Part shown: positions 7,270-14,607 of the stretch, in pieces
How positions within the stretch are numbered: position 1 is the first letter of the stretch
Layout: every line of letters begins with the position of its first letter
NCBI GenBank assembly: GCA_036526195.1
Contig: DATCYZ010000137.1
Coordinates: 1-24,600, forward strand
Length of the DNA stretch: 24,600 nucleotides
Origin: DATCYZ01 sp036526195
GTDB lineage: Bacteria > Pseudomonadota > Gammaproteobacteria > Burkholderiales > SG8-39
Direction of reading: 5' to 3'
Notes under the pieces: generated by a model
What the model was told of the DNA's origin: nothing
What the model saw: the letters and a program-made list of their open reading frames with translations, nothing else
Databases searched by the model: none
Position numbers and translations under genes: made by a program

Positions 7270-8484
7270 TCATGGATTTATTTTTAGCCAATTCGCCGGT
7301 ATCAGGAACCGCCCCCCGGCCAGGTTCAGGCCCTTGTCCGCACTGGCCAGAGAAGCCGCGCGCAGGGCGACGAGGAACGCCCCGGCCACGGTCCGGTGGA
7401 AGAACCAGGGATTCACCTGGGTCGGCGAGGGCACCGGACCGGCCGCCTGCGCCGCCTCGAAATAGAACGCCTTCAGGTCGTCGCACAGGAAGCGCAGTCC
7501 GTAGGCCGGCGAGGTCAGCGGGGCCGGCGGCGCGGGCAGTTCGCCATCGAGGAACGCCGCCGCGTACTTCGCCCAGGCCTCGGGCGCCTGCGCCGACAGG
7601 CCGACCGTGCTGCGCCCGAGGCGCGCGCGGGCCTTCTCCCACCATGGACGCACCAGCGACATCTCAGCGGCCAGGGCCGCTGCCCATTCCGCGGAGGTGG
7701 CCGGGGTCGCCCGGGCAGGCAGCTCGAAGGGCGGCGACCAGGCGGGATTGGCGGCCTGCGTCGGCGCGTCCTCCGGAAAATCCTCCAGGATCACCGGGCC
7801 GTCGCTGCGCTCGAGCAAGGCGAGGGCCGCGCGCAGGACGCGGCGCTGGAAGCCTGCGTCGCCGGCCTCGCCCAGCGGCCGCCCCAGCGGGAACGGCACG
7901 AACAGGCCGCGCGGACCGCGCGTCTTCTCCATGTGCGGACGCACCAGGCCGATCGTCACCGTGGCGATTCCGAGCCCCTCCAGCATGTGACCGAGCGCGC
8001 ACACGGCGCGCGTGCAGAACGGTCAGACCGGCAGCAGCAGGGCGGCGTCCACGCCCTCGGCCTGCATCTGCGCTGCGATGCCGGCGGCGGTGTCCGCCAT
8101 GGTGCGCGGGTCGGTCGAGCCCATCACCGAGTAGTGGGTGTCGGCGACGGAACCGATCACGCCGCAGGCGGCAAGCGCGCGCAGCCGATCGATCGGGTAG
8201 ACGGTGTTGATGTCCGATTGCCAGGCCGCGCGGTCGAAGTTGATCGACACATGGCTCATCAGGAGGTCTGCGGCCGGCAGCGACGCGGCAAGCGTGCGGA
8301 CTTCCGCAGTGCCCGGCAGGAACGGCGCCTCCCCGCGTCGCACCAGCGCCGCGGAACTCACCATCGCCACGCGACGCTTCGCCAGCGGACCGCCGGTGAC
8401 GAAGGGCGTCGAATCGAACGCCATCATTTCCAGTCCGAGCACGACGCCGCGCGTCGGTTCCGGGATGTCCTCGATACGTGCCAT
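7270..8484 (-). CDS. PrdB/GrdB-like selenoprotein with in-frame UGA (selenocysteine)
   Basis: This gene reads through an in-frame TGA at 8023-8025 to give 404 residues with Sec154 in the motif U-P-F-C (UxxC), a selenium version of a thioredoxin-like redox pair. Residues 1-240 resemble PrdB, the selenoprotein subunit of D-proline reductase, and the related GrdB family. HVSINFDRAAWQSDINTVYP (78-97) precedes the redox motif, and the Sec position is close to that of PrdB. Both halves are in one frame, and similarity continues without a break across the TGA. A SECIS-like hairpin begins at the TGA. About 160 C-terminal residues go beyond PrdB and have no domain I can name. AAGGA lies 6 bases before the ATG at 8484, which I prefer to the ATGs at 8487 and 8490. 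The gene is divergent from tadA and lies upstream of the TAXI-TRAP genes in the same direction. The aerobic-type setting argues against Stickland fermentation. The substrate is unknown; a reductase or redox role is inferred. Confidence 0.85.
7988..8025 (-). promoter_or_regulatory. Bacterial SECIS hairpin for the selenoprotein UGA
   Basis: On the minus strand, counting from the T of the UGA as 1, bases 1-6 (TGACCG) pair perfectly with 33-38 (CGGTCA). Bases 15-20 pair with 26-31 (GCGCGC on each side). The apical loop is CGUGU. The upper stem-loop is therefore 17 nt long and starts 11 nt after the UGA, with G and U in the loop at positions 22-23. These match the spacing and the loop G-U recognised by SelB in the E. 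coli fdhF element. Pairing was read by eye and not folded. Confidence 0.75.
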
Positions 8485-8589
8485 CATCATTCCTTGTGGT
8501 GCGCGGGCCGACAGGGTCCCGTTTCGGCGATCATACAGACCGCGCGCCGACGCGCGCGGCACGATGGGCATGCGGAACAGGGGGCATGG

Positions 8590-9045
8590 GTGAGCCTTGG
8601 GGAAGACGAGCGCTGGATGCGGGAGGCCCTCGGCCTCGCCGGGCGCGCGGCGTCCGCGGGCGAGGTGCCGGTCGGCGCGGTCGTCGTTCTGGACGGGCAG
8701 TCGATCGGCGAGGGCTGGAACCGCCCGATCGCGCTGGCCGATCCGAGCGCGCATGCGGAGATCGCCGCATTGCGTGCCGCAAGTGCCGCACGCGGCAACT
8801 ACCGCCTGCCGGGCACGACGCTGTACGTGACGCTGGAACCCTGCGCGATGTGCGTCGGCGCGATGTTCCACGCGCGCGTCGCGCGCGTGGTGTTCGGCGC
8901 CGCGGACCCGAAGACCGGCGCCGCCGGCAGCGTGCTGGACCTGTTCGCCGAGCCGCGCCTGAACCATCATGCGGTGGTGCAGGGCGGCGTGCTCGGCGCC
9001 GAGTGCGGCGCGTTGCTGAAGGCCTTTTTCGCGGGACGCAGATGA
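8590..9045 (+). CDS. tadA: tRNA-specific adenosine deaminase TadA
   Basis: This 151-residue cytosolic enzyme deaminates adenosine-34 to inosine in tRNA-Arg(ACG), allowing wobble decoding. The zinc and proton-shuttle motif is His55-Ala-Glu57 (AHAE), and the remaining zinc ligands are Cys85 and Cys88 (PCAMC). EVPVGAVVV near the start and DPKTGAAGS are typical of TadA. The start is GTG at 8590, preceded by AGGGGG at a suitable distance. A later ATG at 8617 would lose the conserved first helix. A much longer open frame upstream is the antisense of the selenoprotein gene and is not coding. Its stop overlaps the next gene's start by four bases (ATGA). Confidence 0.94.
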   Translation: MSLGEDERWMREALGLAGRAASAGEVPVGAVVVLDGQSIGEGWNRPIALADPSAHAEIAALRAASAARGNYRLPGTTLYVTLEPCAMCVGAMFHARVARVVFGAADPKTGAAGSVLDLFAEPRLNHHAVVQGGVLGAECGALLKAFFAGRR

Positions 9046-9521
9046 AGATCGATATCGACGCGGCCGCGCAGGTGCTCAGCCTGCTGGAGGATTCAGGCGC
9101 GCTGGTGCGCCGCTACAGCGTGTCCACCGCGAAGAACGGCCTGGGCGAAAAGAACGGCTCGCATTGCACGCCGCGCGGCCGCCACATCATCCGGGCGAAG
9201 ATCGGCGCGGGCGCGGCCCCCGGCACGGTGTTCGTCGGGCGCCGGCCGACGGGCGAGGTGTGGACGCCGGAACTCGGTGCCAGCCATCCCGGTCGCGACT
9301 GGATGCTGACCCGCCTGCTATGGCTCTCGGGGTGCGAACCCGGCCAGAACCGGCTCGGGGACGTGGACACCATGCGGCGCTACATCTACATCCATGGCGC
9401 GCCGGAGACCGCCGAGATGGGCCGGCCCGGCTCGATCGGCTGCATCCGCATGCGCAACGATGACATCATCGACCTGTTCGAGCGCGTGCCACCCTATACG
9501 CCGGTCAACGTCCGCGGCTAG
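9042..9521 (+). CDS. YkuD-fold L,D-transpeptidase family protein
   Basis: This 159-residue protein carries the YkuD catalytic signature: His118 in IHG and Ser131-Ile-Gly-Cys134-Ile-Arg136 (SIGCIRM), with Cys134 as the nucleophile. The family cross-links peptidoglycan or attaches proteins to it through L,D bonds. No signal peptide or membrane anchor is visible at this start, which is odd for a periplasmic enzyme. The ATG at 9042 overlaps tadA by four bases, so translation is probably coupled. Short stand-alone YkuD proteins of this type are common in proteobacteria, and their physiological substrate is not settled. Confidence 0.88.
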   Translation: MKIDIDAAAQVLSLLEDSGALVRRYSVSTAKNGLGEKNGSHCTPRGRHIIRAKIGAGAAPGTVFVGRRPTGEVWTPELGASHPGRDWMLTRLLWLSGCEPGQNRLGDVDTMRRYIYIHGAPETAEMGRPGSIGCIRMRNDDIIDLFERVPPYTPVNVRG

Positions 9522-9554
9522 CGCAGCGGGTCGGATCCGCGGTCGCTGCCGGAC

Positions 9555-10424
9555 TCAGCCGCCGAGGAACAGGCGAGCGACCTCGGGATCGTCGAGCAAC
9601 TCGTTGCCGGTGCCGGCCATGGCGAGTTCCCCGGACACCAGCACATAACCGATATCGGCGAATTCCAGTCCCTTTTTGGCGTTCTGCTCGACCATGATGA
9701 TGGTCTTGCCGTCCTTCTTCTGCAGGTCGGCGAGGATCTCGAACACCATGTCGATGAAGCGCGGCTCCAGGCCGATCGACGGTTCGTCGACCAGCAGCAC
9801 CTCGGGCTTCATCACCAGCGCGCGCGAGATCTCCAGCAGGCGTCGTTCGCCGCCGGAGAGCACCCGGGCCTTGTGATGGCGCCGGGCGGCAAGCCGGTCG
9901 TACCGGCCGAACACCTCCTCGGCCGCCTCGCGTGCCGCGGCGCGCGAGGGCAGCAGGTAACCGCCCATCCACAGGTTTTCCTCGACCGTCATGTCGGGGA
10001 ACACCGACTTGTCCTGCAGGATGTAGGCGACGCCGGCCTCCTTCAGCGTGCGGTTTGTGCTCAGGTGGGCGATGTCGCGCTTCGTGCCGGAGGCATCGAC
10101 CTGAATGCGGCCGCCGAAGATCCGCGTCAGGCCGAAGATCGAGTGCAGCACGGTCGACTTCCCCGCGCCGTTCGGGCCGATCAGGCACAGCGACTGGCCC
10201 TTGCCGACGTGCAGGTCGATGCCGTGCAGGACCTCCATGTTGCCGTAGCCGGCGCGCAGGCCCTCGATGGAGACATAGGGCTTGCCCGCGGCGAGTTCGA
10301 GCAGCCGTCCGGCCGGGATCTCGGTGCGCATCTCCTCGACCTGACGGATCACGTCCTCGACGGAGATGACGGTGTCGACCCCGCCCTGGTGATAGCCGCC
10401 GGCGCGTTGCTTGTCGTCGGCCAT
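9555..10424 (-). CDS. livF: Branched-chain-type ABC transporter ATPase LivF
   Basis: This is one of the two cytoplasmic ATPases that power the LivKHMGF importer. Walker A is GPNGAGKST (83-91), the ABC signature LSGGE (189-193), and Walker B VLLVDEPS (209-216). LivF proteins usually have about 235 residues; this one has 289, the excess being an N-terminal extension of roughly 50 residues before the ABC fold. The ATG at 10424 shares one base with the livG stop (TGATG), which supports this start despite the extension. Last gene of the operon. Confidence 0.92.
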   Translation of the reverse strand: MADDKQRAGGYHQGGVDTVISVEDVIRQVEEMRTEIPAGRLLELAAGKPYVSIEGLRAGYGNMEVLHGIDLHVGKGQSLCLIGPNGAGKSTVLHSIFGLTRIFGGRIQVDASGTKRDIAHLSTNRTLKEAGVAYILQDKSVFPDMTVEENLWMGGYLLPSRAAAREAAEEVFGRYDRLAARRHHKARVLSGGERRLLEISRALVMKPEVLLVDEPSIGLEPRFIDMVFEILADLQKKDGKTIIMVEQNAKKGLEFADIGYVLVSGELAMAGTGNELLDDPEVARLFLGG

Positions 10425-11170
10425 CAGTGGGCTCCGAGGTAGGCGTTGATCACCCGCGGGTCGTCGCGCACCTCGTCCGGCGTACCCTCGGCGAGCATCT
10501 CGCCGTGGGCGAGGCAATAGATGCGCTGCGCGAGGTTCATGATCACCCGCATGTTGTGCTCGATGACGAACAGCGTGATGCCGAACTCGTCGTTGGCGCG
10601 CTTCAGGCGGTCGATCAGGCCGTTGATCAGGGTCGGGTTGATGCCCGCGGTGGGCTCGTCGAGCAGCAGCACCTTCGGCTCGTTCATCAATGCCATGGCG
10701 AACTCGAGGAGCTTCTGCTGGCCGAAGGACAGCGTCCCCGCGACCAGCATGCGCTTCTGGTACAGGCCGACGAACTCCAGCAGCCGCTCGGCCTTCTCGG
10801 TGACGCGCGGCGGATAGCGCCGGAACGAGTCGCGCCAGGACGCGGCGCGGTGCGGCTCCGAGATCAGCATGTTCTCGAGGCAGTTCATCTTGCCGTAGAT
10901 GCGCGTCTGCTGGAAGGTGCGCACCATGCCGAGGCGGGCGATGCGCTGCACGCTGTAGCTCGAAATCTCGCGGCCCTGGAAGCGGATCGAGCCGCTGTCG
11001 ATCGGGTGGTGGCCGACGATGGAATTGAACATCGTCGTCTTGCCCGAGCCGTTCGGCCCGATCAGCCCGGTGATGCTGCCGGCCTCGACCTTGAGCGACA
11101 CCTCGTGGTTCGCGACCACGCCGCCGTAGGACTTGCTGACCGACTTGACCTCGATCAGGGGCGTGCTCAT
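10424..11170 (-). CDS. livG: Branched-chain-type ABC transporter ATPase LivG
   Basis: This 248-residue second ATPase subunit pairs with LivF beneath the LivH/LivM membrane pair. Walker A is GPNGSGKTT (38-46), the signature LSFGQQK (147-153, with phenylalanine in place of the first glycine) and Walker B VLLLDEPTAG (167-176). The family insert with RTFQQTRIY follows Walker A as expected. AGGAGG sits about 6 bases before the ATG at 11170. The gene overlaps livM by four bases upstream and livF by one base downstream. Confidence 0.93.
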   Translation of the reverse strand: MSTPLIEVKSVSKSYGGVVANHEVSLKVEAGSITGLIGPNGSGKTTMFNSIVGHHPIDSGSIRFQGREISSYSVQRIARLGMVRTFQQTRIYGKMNCLENMLISEPHRAASWRDSFRRYPPRVTEKAERLLEFVGLYQKRMLVAGTLSFGQQKLLEFAMALMNEPKVLLLDEPTAGINPTLINGLIDRLKRANDEFGITLFVIEHNMRVIMNLAQRIYCLAHGEMLAEGTPDEVRDDPRVINAYLGAH

Positions 11171-12231
11171 GAGGCCTCCTTCGCGGAACCGGACGCCGCG
11201 GCGTCGGCGCTCATCGCCGCATCCACCTTGACTCCGAACCACTCGGGCTTGCGGTCCTTCACCCAGCCGAGGATGCCCTGCTGGAAATAGACCACATTGA
11301 CGATGATGAGCAGGCCGAGGGCGATCCACTGCCAGCCGAGCAGGTAGGTCCAGGTGACTTCCTTCAGGGTGTGGAAGATCGTCGCGCCGATGACCGGGCC
11401 CCAGAGTGTGCCCTTGCCGCCGAGCAGCGTCATGGCCACCATGAAGATGCCGAAGGTGACCGTCGGGTAGGCCACTTCCATCGGCTCGATGAAGCCGGTC
11501 ATGTTGCCGAAGAGCGCGCCGATCATGGCGAGGAAGAACGCCGAGATCGCCCAGGCGAAGGTCTTGTAGCGCTTGGTGTGCAGCCCCATCGCCTCGGCCT
11601 TGTCCTCGTCGTCGCGGATGGCGTTGATCGCGAGGCCGAAGCGCGTGCCGTAGAGCCAGCGCAGGAACAGGTAGCAGGCGATCGATACCGCCATGCACAG
11701 GCAGTAGAAGAACAGACTGCGCACTTCCGGTTCGCCCGGAAACACCGGCATCGAGATGCCGCCGCCGCCGCCGACGTAGGTCCACGCGCCGGTGAGTTCC
11801 GCTGCCGAGAGCGCAATGCCCAGGGTGCCGATGGCGAAGTAGGGGCCGCGCAGGCCTAGCAGCACCCAGCTCAGGACCACCGCCAGCACCACGCTTGCCA
11901 GCGCCGCGAAGACCAGGCCCAGCGCCAGCCCGCCGTAATACTGCGCGTCGCTGAAATCGACCTTGATCGCGCCGAAGGCCGCGGTGTACTCGCCGACGTC
12001 GTAGTACATGCCGATCTGGGTGATCGCGGAGATGTACATGCCGAAGCCGAAGAAGATGATGTTCCCCAGCGAGTTGTAGCCCATCTGGCCGCCCATGGTG
12101 TCCCAGGTGAGCGCGAACAGGATCATGATCCAGAGCATCGCGAACTGGAACGTGTAGCCCGGAAAGAGCAGCGGTGCGGCGACGCCGGCGACGAGGATGC
12201 CGGCATGCAGGATCTTCGAGCCGCGGGTCAT
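11167..12231 (-). CDS. livM: Branched-chain-type ABC transporter permease LivM
   Basis: This 354-residue inner-membrane protein has about ten hydrophobic segments. The LivM-type motif RGPYFAIGTLG lies mid-protein, and the cytoplasmic EAA-like loop around GLAINAIRDDEDKAEAMG contacts the ATPases. The start at 12231 overlaps the livH stop by four bases (ATGA). A longer upstream open frame is antisense or out-of-frame sequence over livH. The tail after the last membrane segment is short, charged and then alanine/serine-rich. Confidence 0.93.
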   Translation of the reverse strand: MTRGSKILHAGILVAGVAAPLLFPGYTFQFAMLWIMILFALTWDTMGGQMGYNSLGNIIFFGFGMYISAITQIGMYYDVGEYTAAFGAIKVDFSDAQYYGGLALGLVFAALASVVLAVVLSWVLLGLRGPYFAIGTLGIALSAAELTGAWTYVGGGGGISMPVFPGEPEVRSLFFYCLCMAVSIACYLFLRWLYGTRFGLAINAIRDDEDKAEAMGLHTKRYKTFAWAISAFFLAMIGALFGNMTGFIEPMEVAYPTVTFGIFMVAMTLLGGKGTLWGPVIGATIFHTLKEVTWTYLLGWQWIALGLLIIVNVVYFQQGILGWVKDRKPEWFGVKVDAAMSADAAASGSAKEAS

Positions 12232-13130
12232 TGCAGGTTCTCCCGGCGACGCATCATGAGGAACTGCTTCCAGACAAGGATCACCACCAGCAGGCCGACC
12301 ACGGTCGCCTGCTGGAACTGGGCGCCGAGCACGAAGCCGCTGTATTGCTCGATGGCGCCCAGGCCGAGCGCCGCGATGATGACCCCGGGCAGGTTGCCAA
12401 GTCCGGCCGCGGTGACGATGACGAAGGCGCGCACCGAGTAGGCGATGCCGTAGAACGGCTGCAGCACCCAGATCATCGAGATCAGCACGCCGGCGGCGCC
12501 GCAGATCGCGGAGTTGAGCGAAAAGGTGAAGGCATAGACGCGCTCGGTGTCGACGCCGAGGATGCGCGCGGCACGCGCATCCTGCGCCGTGGCGCGGATC
12601 GCCTGCCCCATGCGGCTGCGCTTCATGTAGAGCACCAGCGCCACCGCCAGCAGCCCGCAGAGCACGAAGGAGACGATGCGGATGTCGGTCACGGTCACCA
12701 TGCCATCGAAGAACACCCGGGTGTCGAAGCCGGAATCGGCGGTGCGCACCTCGGGCCCGAACGCAAGGTTGAGACCCTGCTGCATGACGATGGCGAGGCC
12801 GAAGGTGGCCAGCAGCGACGTGAACAGGTCGCGCTGGATGACCCGGCGGATGATCAGCCAGTACAGCACCCAGCCGAAGGCAAACATCACCGCGGCCACC
12901 GGAAGGAGCGCGAGAATCGGGTTCAGGCCCCGTTCCGCGAGCCACCAGCCGAGGTAGCCGCCCATCATGACGAAGTCGCCCTGCGCGAGGTTCTTGACGT
13001 TCATCACGCCCCACACCAGCGCAAGACCGTAGGCGGCGAGGGCGAAGACCGCGCCGATCAGCACGCCGTTGACCAGCAACTGGACGTTGAAGACCGGGGC
13101 GAGCCCGAGTATCTGGAGGTTATCCCACAT
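12228..13130 (-). CDS. livH: Branched-chain-type ABC transporter permease LivH
   Basis: This is the 300-residue partner permease. Typical LivH features are the N-terminal stretch NGVLIGAVFALAAYGLALVWG and MNVKNLAQGDFVMMGGY, and the ATPase-contact loop with MGQAIRATAQDARAARILG. The start ATG at 13130 has only a weak ribosome-binding site. A stable hairpin lies between it and the upstream livK gene, which may lower permease expression relative to the binding protein. Confidence 0.93.
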   Translation of the reverse strand: MWDNLQILGLAPVFNVQLLVNGVLIGAVFALAAYGLALVWGVMNVKNLAQGDFVMMGGYLGWWLAERGLNPILALLPVAAVMFAFGWVLYWLIIRRVIQRDLFTSLLATFGLAIVMQQGLNLAFGPEVRTADSGFDTRVFFDGMVTVTDIRIVSFVLCGLLAVALVLYMKRSRMGQAIRATAQDARAARILGVDTERVYAFTFSLNSAICGAAGVLISMIWVLQPFYGIAYSVRAFVIVTAAGLGNLPGVIIAALGLGAIEQYSGFVLGAQFQQATVVGLLVVILVWKQFLMMRRRENLQ

Positions 13131-13144
13131 GGCGAAAGACGCCG

Positions 13145-13169
13145 CGCGGACCCGTGTTCCGGGTCCGCG
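13145..13169 (-). promoter_or_regulatory. Intercistronic hairpin between livK and livH
   Basis: A perfect 10-bp stem CGCGGACCCG/CGGGTCCGCG (13145-13154 and 13160-13169) with a 5-base loop sits in the 68-base gap between the two genes. There is no T-run, so it is more likely an mRNA-stability or partial-termination element than a full terminator. Confidence 0.6.
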
Positions 13170-13198
13170 ATCCAGCCAACGGCGTCAGCTTGCCTTGC

Positions 13199-14458
13199 CT
13201 ACTTGCTCGCCTGCTTGGCGCCACCCGCGTTGCGCGGGAACACCAGCTTGTGCGAGGCCCACTCCGACGGCGCCACGACGTGGTAGCCGCCGTTCTGCAC
13301 CTGGCGCAGCACCATGGGCTTGGCGATGTTGTTGCCCGCGGGCGAGAATTTCACCTTGCCGTAGAACGTGTCCAGGTTGGTGGCGGCGATCGTGTCGCGC
13401 AGCTTCTCGGTATCGAAGCTCTGCGCGCGGGTGAACGCATCCGCCCAGACCTGCACCGCGGCCGAGGCCTGCGCCGACTGGTAGGGCACGGTGTCATAGC
13501 CGGTGTAGGTCTTCAGGAACAGGTCGTTGTACTGCTTCGCGGTGCCGAACAGGCTGTCCTTGTAGGACAGCGTCTCGGCCCACTGCGTCGGGCAGAGGAT
13601 GCCCTCGGCGCCGGCACCGAACTTGCCGATGATGTCCGCGGACTCGCAGTGCGTCATCGCGATCATCGGCACGCTGATGCCCATTTCGTTGATCTGGCGG
13701 CCCGCGGTGCTCGCGCCCTTGGTGTGTCCGGAGACCACCAGCAGGTCGGGCTTGAGCGCCTTCACCTTGGTCAGGGTCGCCGACATGTCGCTGAGGTCGC
13801 GCGGCAGCTTGTCGTCGATGACGATCTTCATGCCGTACTTCTTCGCGTCATCCACCACACCTGCGCGCACATCCAGCGAGAACGGGTCGTTCTCGAACGC
13901 CATGGCGATGCGCACGTCGCTCGGCTTCTTGCCCTGCTTCTTGGCGGTTTCCGCGGCCAGCGCAATGGCGCTCGCCAGGTACTGCTCGGAGGTCGAGAGC
14001 ACGGCGAACAGGTAGCGGTAGCCCTGCGTGAAGAGGGAGCGCGAGGCGCCTTCCGCCTCCACCATCGGGATCTTGTACTTCTCGGTGACCGGCGCGGCAG
14101 CCTTGGTCGTGCCCGAGCTGTAGGGGCCGAGCACGTACTTGACGCCGTCTTGGCTGATCAGTCGCTCGAGCAGCTGGGCGGTCCGTGCCGGGGTCGACTC
14201 GTCGTCGTAATACTTCACCTCCAGCTTGTAGGACTTGTCGCCGACCTTCACGCCGCCCTTGTCATTGATCATCTTGACCGCGAGGTCGTAGCCGTCGCGG
14301 GCGTTCTTGCCTTCCTGGGAGTACTTGCCGGTGATCGAGATGGCCGAACCGAGGATGATCTTGTCGCCCTCCACTTTGGCAGCCGCGGGGCCGGCAAAGG
14401 CGAGAGCGACGGCCGAGGCAGTGGCCGCCAGCAGGAATGTTCGCTTGGTCTTGTACAT
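13199..14458 (-). CDS. livK: ABC transporter substrate-binding protein, branched-chain amino-acid type
   Basis: This 419-residue periplasmic binding protein feeds the LivHMGF importer. The signal peptide covers residues 1-27 (KR start, hydrophobic core, PAAA-K cleavage). The mature part is a type 1 periplasmic fold with ILGSAISITGKYSQEGKNARDGYDLAV at its start and the LLERLISQDGVKYVLGPYSSG hinge region. AAGGAGG lies about 7 bases before the ATG at 14458. Members of this family bind leucine-type amino acids, amides, urea or aromatic acids. The sequence does not reveal which, so the symbol reflects position in the operon and not proven specificity. First gene of a five-gene operon. Confidence 0.9.
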   Translation of the reverse strand: MYKTKRTFLLAATASAVALAFAGPAAAKVEGDKIILGSAISITGKYSQEGKNARDGYDLAVKMINDKGGVKVGDKSYKLEVKYYDDESTPARTAQLLERLISQDGVKYVLGPYSSGTTKAAAPVTEKYKIPMVEAEGASRSLFTQGYRYLFAVLSTSEQYLASAIALAAETAKKQGKKPSDVRIAMAFENDPFSLDVRAGVVDDAKKYGMKIVIDDKLPRDLSDMSATLTKVKALKPDLLVVSGHTKGASTAGRQINEMGISVPMIAMTHCESADIIGKFGAGAEGILCPTQWAETLSYKDSLFGTAKQYNDLFLKTYTGYDTVPYQSAQASAAVQVWADAFTRAQSFDTEKLRDTIAATNLDTFYGKVKFSPAGNNIAKPMVLRQVQNGGYHVVAPSEWASHKLVFPRNAGGAKQASK

Positions 14459-14587
14459 GGGCGTTCCTCCTTGGGAAAGTCGGGGGGCATCCGGCGTCCT
14501 GCGGATGCTATTGTAATGCAAAGTATCATATTGTAACACAATGATCCTGTTATGAAAAACGGACCACCGGTCACCATGACGCGGGAG
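14459..14587 (-). promoter_or_regulatory. Promoter and leader region of the liv operon
   Basis: Upstream of livK an AT-rich patch contains two direct ATTGTAA copies (14510-14516 and 14530-14536). Reading the minus strand, TACAAT at 14510-14515 is a possible -10 box, but no good -35 box stands at the right distance. Between it and the ribosome-binding site is a dyad GCATCCG/CGGATGC (14487-14493 and 14502-14508) that could be an operator or a leader hairpin. Functions are inferred. Confidence 0.4.
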
Positions 14588-14607
14588 GGAAACGGCCCCC
14601 AGGGGGC
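14588..14607 (-). terminator. Weak terminator candidate after the BT1-family gene
   Basis: Directly after the stop codon, the minus strand reads GCCCC-CTG-GGGGC followed by CGTTT. The stem is strong but short, and the T-run is only three bases, so this is a weak call. It would separate the salvage operon from the liv operon. Confidence 0.35.

Noticed and set aside
7270..8484. Reading the selenoprotein region as a nonsense-mutated pseudogene or as two separate genes
   Set aside because: The frame is unbroken apart from one UGA, the UGA falls exactly in a UxxC motif, a SECIS-like hairpin follows, and selD is nearby. The second half also has no ribosome-binding site of its own.
7396..8589. Long plus-strand open frame continuous with tadA
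   Set aside because: It is the antisense of the selenoprotein gene, with arginine- and histidine-rich non-family sequence. TadA similarity begins only at the GTG at 8590.
9522..9554. Possible shared terminator between the L,D-transpeptidase and livF
   Set aside because: Only a weak GCAGCG/CGCTGC pairing with a long loop and no T-run on either strand.
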